This document shows positions 1 through 8,026 of a stretch of 64,000 bases of DNA, one piece after another. How positions within the stretch are numbered: the stretch's first letter is position 1; every line of letters starts with the position of its first letter. The DNA comes from Gammaproteobacteria bacterium (lineage in GTDB: Bacteria; Pseudomonadota; Gammaproteobacteria; Pseudomonadales; Azotimanducaceae), in NCBI GenBank assembly GCA_026707045.1, contig JAPOXO010000006.1, positions 1 through 64,000 on the forward strand, given 5' to 3'. The notes below the pieces were generated by a model. That model made no database searches, was not told the DNA's origin, and worked only from the letters and a program-made list of their open reading frames with translations. Made by a program: the position numbers and the translations under genes.

Positions 1-468
1 GGGGAAAATGCGAGGAAGGTGGTAGGCGGCGGTGATAACTGCTGCGTACCCCGCTAAACTCGACTGGGAGGAGAGCGCATCCATTTTTTGAGCGCGTGTG
101 GACCGTGGCACCATTTGCAGGGAAACGGCTGTAATTCCCTGTTGTGCCATCGACTCGACTAGCCCTGGATCGAGAAACGGATCGAGAAAACTGATATGTA
201 TCGCATCGCTCTTGAGCTGAGAGACCGAATCCCTGTTGGGTTTTCGCACGTGAAGAGCGATATCTGCTTCGTTCAGCAGCTTGTTAGCTTCGACCTCCAC
301 GTTGGCACCGAGCTCAGCGTACATCTGATCGGAAAATCCCGCGTACAACCCGATTCCTGATTGAACGCTAACGTCGAACCCATCCTTAACAAGCTGTTCG
401 ACGCCGGTAGGAACCAGCGCCGCTCGGAATTCTCCGTTTTCTGTTTCTCGAGTAGCTACAACGTGCAC
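1..468 (-). CDS. pntA: NAD(P) transhydrogenase subunit alpha, N-terminal part (runs off the left edge)
   Basis: Encodes the first 156 residues of the alpha subunit of the membrane NAD(P)+ transhydrogenase, which couples hydride transfer between NADH and NADP+ to proton movement. The alanine dehydrogenase/PNT N-terminal domain is recognisable: ATRETENGE near the start, RAALVP, GLYAGFSDQMYAELGA around residues 40-55, and DALSSQSSLAGYAAV just before the window edge. GTG at 466-468 is taken as start because an in-frame TGA lies five codons upstream and no ATG fits between. The remaining domains and pntB would lie to the left. Alanine dehydrogenase shares this fold, but the DALSSQ..LAGY segment fits PntA better. 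Family call firm, gene symbol good. Confidence 0.85.
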   Translation of the reverse strand, partial: MHVVATRETENGEFRAALVPTGVEQLVKDGFDVSVQSGIGLYAGFSDQMYAELGANVEVEANKLLNEADIALHVRKPNRDSVSQLKSDAIHISFLDPFLDPGLVESMAQQGITAVSLQMVPRSTRAQKMDALSSQSSLAGYAAVITAAYHLPRIFP

Positions 469-677
469 TGATAGCGAAAATGGTCATTCGGGAAGCGGCA
501 TAGAATACCGAGTTTTTGTTGATAAGGCAAGAAAATTTAGTACAGTTTGCAACGATTTACGCTAGGATCGTTGTTAGTCTGAATCCGCTGTCAAACTCTT
601 GCTAGTTGGATGCTTACAAGTTGCATGTCGCTTGTGATCTGCAGTCTTATAGATTTACACATGCTTTGATCAGGTTA

Positions 678-704
678 TCTCAATCAGTCTTCCGTTGATT
701 GAGA
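678..704. repeat. 9-bp perfect inverted repeat
   Basis: TCTCAATCA at 678-686 and TGATTGAGA at 696-704 are perfect inverted copies with a 9-nt loop. GTTAT (674-678) and ATAAC (711-715) could extend the stem around a bulge. It may be an operator or an RNA hairpin; no T-run follows. Confidence 0.5.
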
Positions 705-784
705 AACTCAATAACATAAGGTCTGATGCAAAATTGAGGTGGTAGATATTCAGAAGATTTGTCACGGATCTAATACTGTTCTGA

Positions 785-790
785 TATAAT
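785..790 (+). promoter_or_regulatory. candidate -10 hexamer TATAAT
   Basis: A consensus TATAAT preceded by TGA. The best -35 candidate, TTGTCA at 759-764, is 20 nt away, longer than ideal. It would start a transcript that meets the hairpin at 815-847 before reaching the ImmA-like gene at 998. Confidence 0.35.
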
Positions 791-814
791 ATAACATCAT
801 TGACAGGCTTTATT

Positions 815-847
815 AGTCCCTTAGAGAAGCTCTAGTAGGGGCTTTTT
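815..847 (+). terminator. rho-independent terminator or attenuator hairpin
   Basis: AGTCCCT (815-821) pairs with AGGGGCT (837-843), and an inner TAGAG/CTCTA stem closes on AAG; TTTTT follows directly. It lies between the TATAAT at 785 and the gene at 998, with no gene upstream on this strand. It could therefore end a short RNA or attenuate the ImmA-like transcript. Confidence 0.6.
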
Positions 848-997
848 GAAAAAGGCGTGGCCCTGCAAGGCAGCGAAGGGGCTTTCATTGAAACAACAAG
901 GTTCTAAGTGAACTTCCCGGAAGCTGTTGCTTGGGATACTCTGAACAAGACTAGGATCGGAGATAGGACCAAAGTCTTTGTACTAATATCAAACACC

Positions 998-2154
998 ATG
1001 GTTACTCGTGCAAATGTCAAGCCGGCTCTCATTACTTGGGCGAGGGAGCGCGCAGGAATTCCCAAAGAAGAGTTGAGCTCGAAATTCAAGAATCTGCCTC
1101 GTTGGGAAGAGGGAGATTTAAAGCCCACGTTGAAACAATTGGATGCTTTTGCAAGTGCAGTGCACGTGCCTGTTGGTTACTTGTTCCTTTCTAAACCTCC
1201 CAAAGAAGTTGTGCCAATACCTGATTTTCGTACCGTCAAAGGGAGATCAATCGCCAGACCTAGTCCAAATCTACTGGACACGATTTACATTTGTCAGGAA
1301 CGACAAGCTTGGTATCGAGATTATGCTCGGATGTCCAGTTTGCGGGATCTTGATTTTGTTGCAAGTGTCTCAACAGCGGATTCTCCGCGATCCGTGGCGG
1401 AACAGATAAGGGATAGGTTGGGATTTGACCTAGACGCACGCAATCAATGCCCAACGTGGTCTGACGCCCTTCGCTTTTTCATTCGGCAAGCGGAAAGTGC
1501 TGGCATTCTCGTAATGGTGAGCGGCATCGTGATGAACAATAGCCACCGGCCTCTTGAAACTGAGGAATTTCGAGGATTCGCACTATGTGATTCACTTGCG
1601 CCATTGATTTTCGTAAACGGTCGCGACACAAGGGCAGCACAGATGTTTACTGTTGCACATGAGCTTGCTCACATATGGCTGGGGCATCGGCACTATCAAA
1701 TCTTGGATCCACTCCGCAGCCGAGCTCCCGGAAAGAAGAACGTTGGTGTAATTCTGTGGCCGCCGAGCTTCTAGTTCCCATAGAGGTATTGCGCAGTCAT
1801 ATTCGGGAAGACGAATCGATAACGAAATCACTCTCTAGATTAGCGCGCATTTTCAAGGTGAGTACCCTGGTCATACTGCTTCGTTTCTGGGAAGAAGGGC
1901 TTATTGCACAGGACGATTTTGATCTCACCTGGAAGAGTGAACTTGACCGACTGCAAAAATACGTTCGAGCAGGAGATTCTGGCGGCAACTTCTATCGCAC
2001 TACATTGACGCGAGTGAGTCCTCGCTTCGCAAGGGCTCTAGTTTCACACACGCTGGAAGGACAAACGTTGTATAGGGATGCATTTAGGATGCTGGGAATC
2101 CAGCGTACAGCAACTTTTGAACAGCTCGCGCGAGAGGTTGGTGTAGCGGGATAG
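998..2154 (+). pseudogene. XRE/ImmA-IrrE family metallopeptidase, frameshifted
   Basis: The N-terminus (WARERAGIPKEEL onward, about residues 10-80) is a helix-turn-helix of the XRE type. It is followed by the COG2856 zinc metallopeptidase domain with HELAHIWLG (HExxH) near residue 220. Right after this motif the frame changes: the downstream part (SALSN..ERWCNSVAAELLVPIEVL to the end at 2154) lies in another frame. Losing one G in the run at 1681-1684 explains this. ATG 998 fits the usual family start; a GTG at 908 in the same frame would add 30 residues. The gene is followed after two bases by a DUF4411 toxin-like gene, the usual partner, which is also broken. A sequencing error in the G-run is the main alternative. 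Confidence 0.8.
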
Positions 2155-2156
2155 CC

Positions 2157-2639
2157 GTGTATTTGCTCGATGCGAATGTATTCATTGAAGCTAAGAATCG
2201 ACACTATGGGTTTGAATTCTGCCCCGCGTTTTGGGACTGGCTCGTTAGAGAGAACATTAGTGGAAGAGTCGCTAGCGTTCAAAAGATTGCTGAAGAATTG
2301 CAGAGAAAGAACGATCGTCTAACAGATTGGGCGAAGTAACAGGGAGAGGGTTTCTTTCTCCTGCCCGATGATGCTGTTCAAGAGGGACTGCGCACCGTTA
2401 CTGAACATGTAACTGAACAATCGTATCCACAAGTCGAGATTGCAAAATTCCTACAGGCGGGTGACTGCTGGCTCATCGCTCATGCGCTTGCGCACAAGGG
2501 GATCGTCGTAACTCATGAAAAAATGCAGATCGACACACTAAAGGTAAAAATCCCAAATATCTGCAACTTGCTGTCTTTGTCCTGTGTGGACCCTTTCGAA
2601 ATGCTGAATATTGAGAAAGCACGGTTTGTTTTATCCTAG
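2157..2639 (+). pseudogene. DUF4411 PIN-like protein with an in-frame stop
   Basis: Starts at GTG 2157, two bases after the ImmA-like frame ends. YLLDANVFIEAKN is the first acidic motif of a PIN-like nuclease fold of the DUF4411 type. The frame stops at TAA 2337-2339 (after DWAK) and then continues in the same frame for another 100 codons with family-like sequence, including AGDCWLIAHAL and GIVVTHEK, ending at TAG 2637-2639. A single C-to-T change (CAA to TAA) would explain the stop. The intact gene would be a 160-residue toxin-like RNase paired with the upstream regulator. Both halves of the module look inactive. Confidence 0.75.
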
Positions 2640-2944
2640 ATACAGTATAACATATTAAATCCATCTATCTCGCATTAGAAATTACGCTGAAATGGGTGGT
2701 CTTATCGATTCCTGTTCTGCAGCAAATGGCCGGATTGGCGTATGAGGAATCAAGAGCTTTGATGATTCGAAACTATGGCGGTTACTCCCGCTGAATGACC
2801 TCTTTGAATGTCGTAAAGCAAAGTTTCTGTGATCGAGAGATTGAGCTTCCGGATTACGTAGAACGCGCCTCGTTTATCAAAATCTCAAACCGATTTTGTT
2901 GATTTCGCTATGCTTTACGTTCGATAGCAGATTAGGGTCACACA
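2640..2944. other. intergenic, no feature recognised
   Basis: 305 bases between the dead DUF4411 gene and the TRAP operon. No gene, clear promoter or repeat could be supported; AGGG lies 7 nt before the dctP start as ribosome binding site. Confidence 0.6.
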
Positions 2945-4060
2945 ATGTCGGTACGAGCAACTCTGATCGCGGTCATCATTGCTTTCATCGTGGGTGGTGT
3001 CGCCACTCTGGCTGTCAGACCTCCGACGCATCAATCCTCTGGAACTGGGGATGTCGAAAGTACTCCTTCCGATCAAACGCTAGGTGAAATCTCGTGGCAA
3101 CTGCCGGTTTCATTTCAAACAAGTTTGGAAGTACTTGGTGACAACATCGTTTTCGTTCGAGACGCAGTGGGTGACCTTACACAAGGAAAGTTCCAGCTTC
3201 AGATATACGAACCCAACGAGATAGTTCCACCTCTAGAAATTTCAGGAGCCGTCCGAACGGGCAAAGTACCAATTGGCTATACATGGCTGGGATACGACCA
3301 AGGAAAAATTCCAGCATCCCCGCTCTTCGGCGCAGTGCCTTTTGGGATGGAACCCTGGGAATTCTCCGCTTGGTGGTTTAACGGAGGTGGTAGGGAACTT
3401 GCCGAAGAGTTGTATCGAGAAGAAAACCTCAAGGTATTGCTGTGCGGAATGCTAGGACCCGAGACGGCGGGTTGGTTCAGAAAACCTATAGAGAGCCTCG
3501 ACGATCTCGTCGGTTTGAAAATTCGGTTTGCCGGACTCGGCGGAAAGGTCATAGAACGGGTTGGTGCTTCGGTGACGATGCTAGCTGGATCTGAAATATT
3601 TCAAGCGTTGGAAAAAGGAGCCATCGACGCAACAGAATATTCGCTACCCAATATCGATGCCGCCTTGGGTTTTGATCGTGTCGCAAAGCTGAACTATTTT
3701 CCGGGTTGGCACCAGGTTTTCACGTCGGTACACATGCTAGTCAATCTAGATTCATGGGATGGACTGCCCGAACAATACAAGAGTTCACTTGAAGTAGCTT
3801 GTACTGCTGGCGTGACCCGAAATTTTGCTCACGCCGAAGCAATACAAGGAGCCGTGCTGGACTCCTTTGAAGAAAAAGGCATTACAGCCAACAGGCTACC
3901 AGATGACATTCTTCGGGAACTCCAGCGTGTTGCTGTGGAAGTTATGGTTGAAGAAGCCGAAAAGAACGAGTGGTTTGCTCGCGTCTATGAGTCGCAGAAG
4001 GAATTTCGCGCTGACTACGGGAAGTGGAAACGCCTTGCTTACCTCCCGAGGGACTTTTAA
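2945..4060 (+). CDS. TRAP transporter periplasmic substrate-binding protein, TakP-like
   Basis: Binds the substrate in the periplasm and delivers it to the DctQM membrane complex. The N-terminal hydrophobic segment (residues 5-25) is a signal peptide or anchor. The DctP fold shows DDLVGLKIRFAGLGG around residues 185-200, with the arginine that normally binds a substrate carboxylate, followed by GAIDATEYSLPNID and YFPGWHQ. These resemble the TakP branch, which carries 2-oxo acids or other monocarboxylates; usual family proteins have GAIDATEW, so the pocket may differ. Length 371 aa is normal. AGGG precedes ATG 2945. It heads an operon with the next two genes. Substrate is inferred, not shown. 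Confidence 0.88.
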   Translation: MSVRATLIAVIIAFIVGGVATLAVRPPTHQSSGTGDVESTPSDQTLGEISWQLPVSFQTSLEVLGDNIVFVRDAVGDLTQGKFQLQIYEPNEIVPPLEISGAVRTGKVPIGYTWLGYDQGKIPASPLFGAVPFGMEPWEFSAWWFNGGGRELAEELYREENLKVLLCGMLGPETAGWFRKPIESLDDLVGLKIRFAGLGGKVIERVGASVTMLAGSEIFQALEKGAIDATEYSLPNIDAALGFDRVAKLNYFPGWHQVFTSVHMLVNLDSWDGLPEQYKSSLEVACTAGVTRNFAHAEAIQGAVLDSFEEKGITANRLPDDILRELQRVAVEVMVEEAEKNEWFARVYESQKEFRADYGKWKRLAYLPRDF

Positions 4061-4576
4061 TTGAATCTTCCTCAGACCAGGATCTCGCGTGTCGTCGACC
4101 CAGTAATCGACGCGGTAGGAAACGCAACGTCTTGGATTTGGGTCGTCTTGATGCTCGTCATTGTGGTCAATGTCTGTGCTCGCTACATTTTTGGTGAAGG
4201 TCGCATTGAATTTGAAGAGCTGCAGTGGCACTTGTATGCGACAGGGTTTCTACTCGCCATTAGTTATTGCGTGTCCTCTGACTCACACATTCGAGTGGAC
4301 GTTCTTCATGAGCGATTCTCTGAGCGGATTCAGGTTTGGATCGATCTATATAGCAATATCTTGTTTGTCCTGCCGTTCGTCGCTCTGATGTTGATCTTCG
4401 GTGTCCCATTTGTCGAAGACAGTTTCCAGCGCAATGAAGTATCCGCTTCGCCTGGTGGCTTGCCCTTCCGGTGGGTCATTAAGTCAATGCTCGTGGTTGG
4501 GTTCGCCTTGGTGGGAATCGCAACTATTTCTCGAATCACTCGACTAGCAGCATATTTGGTGCGCAATGCCAGCTAG
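4061..4576 (+). CDS. TRAP transporter small membrane subunit (DctQ type)
   Basis: A 171-residue inner-membrane protein with four hydrophobic helices (about residues 22-45, 58-75, 96-118, 140-165), the DctQ layout. The segment FEELQWHLYATGFLLAISY contains the conserved E-E-x-x family signature near TM2. Translation begins at TTG 4061 immediately after the dctP stop; GAGG 11 nt upstream can serve as ribosome binding site. The end overlaps the next gene by 11 bases, indicating translational coupling. It links the binding protein to the large transport subunit in a sodium-driven importer. Confidence 0.87.
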   Translation: MNLPQTRISRVVDPVIDAVGNATSWIWVVLMLVIVVNVCARYIFGEGRIEFEELQWHLYATGFLLAISYCVSSDSHIRVDVLHERFSERIQVWIDLYSNILFVLPFVALMLIFGVPFVEDSFQRNEVSASPGGLPFRWVIKSMLVVGFALVGIATISRITRLAAYLVRNAS

Positions 4577-5924
4577 CGAGTACCTTGCACTTGCGATGCT
4601 CATCGCATTTATCGGAATGGTATTCACAGGAATTCCCGTTGCCTGGATCTTAGCGGGTCTCGCGATCCTGTTCACAGCGATTGCGATCATTTTCAATGTC
4701 GACTTCCAGATCCCTGTGAGCGTGGATTGGGCATATACATCCATCACCATTGAACGGGTCTACAGTGTGATGGAGAGCTGGGTTCTGGTAGCTCTGCCCA
4801 TGTTCATTTTCATGGGCTTCCTGCTTGACAAGTCGGGAATTGCAAACCAGCTCATGACCAGTCTGGCCCGAATGTTCGGAAGGATCAACGGCGGATTGGC
4901 AATCTCCATAGCCATTATCGGAGTACTTTTGGCGGCTACCACAGGAATCATCGGTGCCTCGGTTGTCCTGCTAGCTTTGTTGGGACTCCCCATAATGCTC
5001 AAGCAAGGATATGCGCAATCTCTTTCGACGGGCGTCGTCTGCGCTGTGGGCACACTGGGCATTCTCATTCCTCCAAGCATCATGCTGGTGCTCATGGCGG
5101 ACCGAATGACTTTGCCGGTTGGAGACCTATTCCTTGGTGCTGTCTTCCCCGGTCTGCTATTGGGGGGCATGTATATGGCTTACATCGCTATCAAAGGTGT
5201 GCTCGACCCTGAGTCGGCTCCCAAAGTCGAGGAGCAAGACAAGATTGGTCTTCGGGAAATCTATGAATTGGCAACGGCGATTGTTCCGCCAGCACTCTTG
5301 ATCTTCGCAGTTCTGGGAAGCATTTTCTTTGGTGTAGCAACCCCGACGGAAGCAGCTGGAGTGGGTGCGGCAGGAGCTCTTCTTTTGACGTTCTTGAAGG
5401 GCAATTTGACACGGGACGTAATGCGCGAGGTGATTCGTGAGACCACCAAGACCACTGGATTCATTTTTGCCATTCTGATCGGAGCCACAGCCTACTCTCT
5501 TGTCCTGCGGGGATTGGGAGGAGACGAACTAATTGAGAGGACCTTGCTTGGGTTGCCGTTTGGACCGATGGGAATCATCGCCATGATTCTTTTGACTACC
5601 TTCATTATGGGGTTTTTCCTAGACTGGATCGAGCTTACCCTCATCATCCTTCCTTTGGTGGCTCCGGTGGTAATTTCGTTGGGGTTCGATCCGATATGGT
5701 TTACGGTTCTGTTCGGTGTTTGCCTTCAGACGAGTTTCCTAACACCACCCGTTGGATTTGCAATTTTCTATCTAAAGGGAGTAGCTCCCACAGACATCAA
5801 GGCAACTACGATCTATAAGGGAGTGGTTCCCTTCATTGCATTGCAACTGATTGGCCTACTGCTAATTTTCTTTTTCGACGGAATCGTTACTTGGCTACCT
5901 CAGCAGGTCTACGGCTCGCTTTAG
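4566..5924 (+). CDS. TRAP transporter large permease subunit (DctM type)
   Basis: 452 residues with about a dozen hydrophobic helices, the DctM fold that forms the transport path. Typical stretches include ATTGIIGASVVLLALLGLP (about residues 120-140), LGILIPPSIMLVLMADRM (160-177), GVATPTEAAGVGA (260-272) and a C-terminal FLTPPVGFAIFYLKG. ATG 4566 overlaps the dctQ stop by 11 bases. Together with the two upstream genes it makes a complete TRAP system. No catabolic gene is attached, so the context does not identify the solute; the TakP-like binding protein suggests an organic acid. Confidence 0.9.
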   Translation: MPASEYLALAMLIAFIGMVFTGIPVAWILAGLAILFTAIAIIFNVDFQIPVSVDWAYTSITIERVYSVMESWVLVALPMFIFMGFLLDKSGIANQLMTSLARMFGRINGGLAISIAIIGVLLAATTGIIGASVVLLALLGLPIMLKQGYAQSLSTGVVCAVGTLGILIPPSIMLVLMADRMTLPVGDLFLGAVFPGLLLGGMYMAYIAIKGVLDPESAPKVEEQDKIGLREIYELATAIVPPALLIFAVLGSIFFGVATPTEAAGVGAAGALLLTFLKGNLTRDVMREVIRETTKTTGFIFAILIGATAYSLVLRGLGGDELIERTLLGLPFGPMGIIAMILLTTFIMGFFLDWIELTLIILPLVAPVVISLGFDPIWFTVLFGVCLQTSFLTPPVGFAIFYLKGVAPTDIKATTIYKGVVPFIALQLIGLLLIFFFDGIVTWLPQQVYGSL

Positions 5925-5988
5925 TTCTAACCTGAGTGCGGGAACAAGCTCACGCGATGTTGCTTCCAACATCGGTTTAACCATTCAC

Positions 5989-6010
5989 TTGACCCAGTAT
6001 TCTGGGTCAA
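5989..6010. terminator. 9-bp perfect hairpin after the TRAP operon
   Basis: TTGACCCAG (5989-5997) and CTGGGTCAA (6002-6010) form a perfect stem with a TATT loop. It lies 65 nt after dctM and 16 nt before the LRR gene start. No T-run follows, so it may be a weak terminator or a translational or operator element of the LRR gene. Confidence 0.45.
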
Positions 6011-6025
6011 AGAGAATATGAACGA

Positions 6026-7453
6026 ATGTTGCTCGTGAGACGCATGTTGATGAGTCGAATCGTGAAGTTACCTCTGGTCAGCCTATTGCTAAGCTTTACT
6101 ACTACGGTTTCCTTCGCGGAACCTGAAGAATTCCCGTACAGGGATCTTCTCGATGAGGTCTACTACGCTGAAGTAGAGAGCGAGGAATCGAATGACAAGC
6201 AGATTCTCGAGGCCTTATACCACGCTACGGACGGAGATTCATGGACTCGCTGAGATGGATGGTTATCCGATTCACCGATTGGAGATTGGTATGGTGTCAA
6301 AGAAAGGTCAGGAAGGGTTCGTGCATTAGATCTGTCGAACAACAACCTGTCAGGGTCTCTTCCACCGGAATTGTCGGAGTTGAAAGGGCTACGGTCTTTG
6401 GATTTGCGCTGGAACTCACTTGCTGGCACATTACCGGACTTGTCAGAGTTTCGGGTGTTTAAGCGACTTCTACTAACCGACAATCAGTTTGTCGGAGAAA
6501 TTCCTACATGGATTGGAAAACTCTACGACATGGAGCGTCTCGATCTCTCTCACAATCAGTTCCGTGGCGACATCCCCGAGGAGTTGGGTATGTTAAGCAA
6601 CCTGCAATCGCTGGCCTTGCACCATAACAATCTTAAGGGGTCAATCCCTGCTGTATTTGGTGACTTGGAAGAGTTGAGGCGATTGATTCTCAATGACAAC
6701 CAACTAACAGGACCGATACCTTCAGGATTTAGCAAATTGAGGCACTTGAATCTTTCAAACAACAGACTCTCAGGGAGCGTCCCAGAAGAGATATTGAACT
6801 CCAAGGCATTGGAATGGATGGATCTGCGGCAAAACTCCCTTGATTCCGGAGAAGAGACATTTCATGAAGCAATGCCCGACTACTATGAAATATGGACACT
6901 TCCTGGGGCGAACACAACTGAACTGAATCGAGAGGAAACGTCCAATGAAACAAGCGCTAAACAGTCTATTGCAATGGACATGTGGGGACAAACGAGCGAA
7001 GTCATTGAAAATCCGAAAATTCGCTCGTTTGTTTTCGAATACGTTAGGCGAATAGACATACGAAGTGGCCACCTTCGCTTACGTCGTGGCCAAATACCGG
7101 TATACATACGTGTCGGCAACATACAGGAAGTCGTCTCGACCATAAACTCACACCTCAAGGACACCCAGAACAAAATCTCGACACCGAACGATATGGAAAG
7201 GTGGTTTGAGGCACTCGAAGGTCAGACCCAAGGGTACCTAACTGTCGAGCCGTTCAACACCAACCAACCGATAGAACGATGGCATGAAGATAGAGTGCTA
7301 GAGGATGGCACCGCCATACATGTGGACGGAATACGACTAACTGGAATATACGCAGTGTGGGACCAACGACGTAATGACTGTCTCATTCGTGGAAAGTCGA
7401 AAGAAGAATGTGGTGGCGGGATTCTTCCCTTCCGAGCTAGTGAGGATTTTTAG
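6026..7453 (+). pseudogene. secreted leucine-rich-repeat protein with one in-frame TGA
   Basis: Residues 1-30 form a signal peptide (LVSLLLSFTTTVSFAEP). A cap region, LEALYHATDGDSW...GWLSDSPIGDWYGV, is typical of bacterial plant-type LRR proteins and precedes about eight repeats of the L..L.LS.N.L.G.IP pattern (about residues 95-260). A further 190-residue C-terminal region has no recognised domain. Codon 76 is TGA (6251-6253), inside the cap motif; the frame is open on both sides without shift. Re-initiation near 6371 (MSELKGL) would make a leaderless LRR part. Nonsense mutation is the simplest reading; the position is not a cysteine in this motif, so selenocysteine is unlikely. Confidence 0.75.
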
Positions 7454-7754
7454 CTTGTCTATTGCTTAAACTGCGAAGCTGCTTAGACCAATAAAACGAC
7501 AGCCACAGATTGCACAATGCGTACACACAGTTATAGATCCAAAGGACGCCCTCGTCGAAATTTGATCCTTTGCGAATTAGACTGCTTGTCAGAAATATGG
7601 TTGCCACAAACACCAGAATATAAATCACCAAAAGCCTAGTACGGCTTTTTTTTGAGCCACTTCCGGGTAGTTGATGCTGATAGTGCCGAAGACCAATGTA
7701 GTTGCTTATGACTAATGAAGCTGCAAAGAGTATTACGACTACTACTGAGGTCAA
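7437..7754 (-). CDS. small multi-pass membrane protein, unknown function
   Basis: 105 residues, not recognised. Three or four hydrophobic segments are visible (about residues 3-20, 42-60, 70-90), with basic loops (SKKSRTR, RQAKNPH). It is convergent with the LRR gene and overlaps its end by 17 bases. Its size and layout resemble the protein at 10775-11137, but I see no clear residue identity. No operon partner. Confidence 0.5.
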   Translation of the reverse strand: MTSVVVVILFAASLVISNYIGLRHYQHQLPGSGSKKSRTRLLVIYILVFVATIFLTSSLIRKGSNFDEGVLWIYNCVYALCNLWLSFYWSKQLRSLSNRQAKNPH

Positions 7755-8026
7755 TTTCCTATTCGAATTAAAGCGTTGATCAAACTATTCAGATTTGACC
7801 GCGTTGAACCCGCTTGGTTTCGGCATTGCTTCTAACATTTTGAAACAACTAGTAATTCCTTGCGAGATTTCAAGAGGCGCATTGGTTACTTGCGGACCTT
7901 ATGTGGACACAAGTACGTGATTCGAGTACATCACAAGCAGATGCTATTTTTTGCACAAGATTTCTTTCCAGATGACAACATATCGCCCATGCTGCTTGTC
8001 GTAAGATTCTGAGTAGAGTCCAAGTG

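Larger units (their letters stand above)
469..997. other. intergenic leader between pntA and the ImmA-like pseudogene
   Basis: A 529-base AT-rich stretch with no supported gene. It holds an inverted repeat at 678-704, a TATAAT hexamer at 785-790 and a terminator-like hairpin at 815-847, listed separately. It separates two divergent genes, so promoters for both should lie here. Confidence 0.7.

Noticed and set aside
6251..6253. Selenocysteine at the TGA of the LRR gene
   Set aside because: The position is not a cysteine or redox site in this motif; plain nonsense is simpler.
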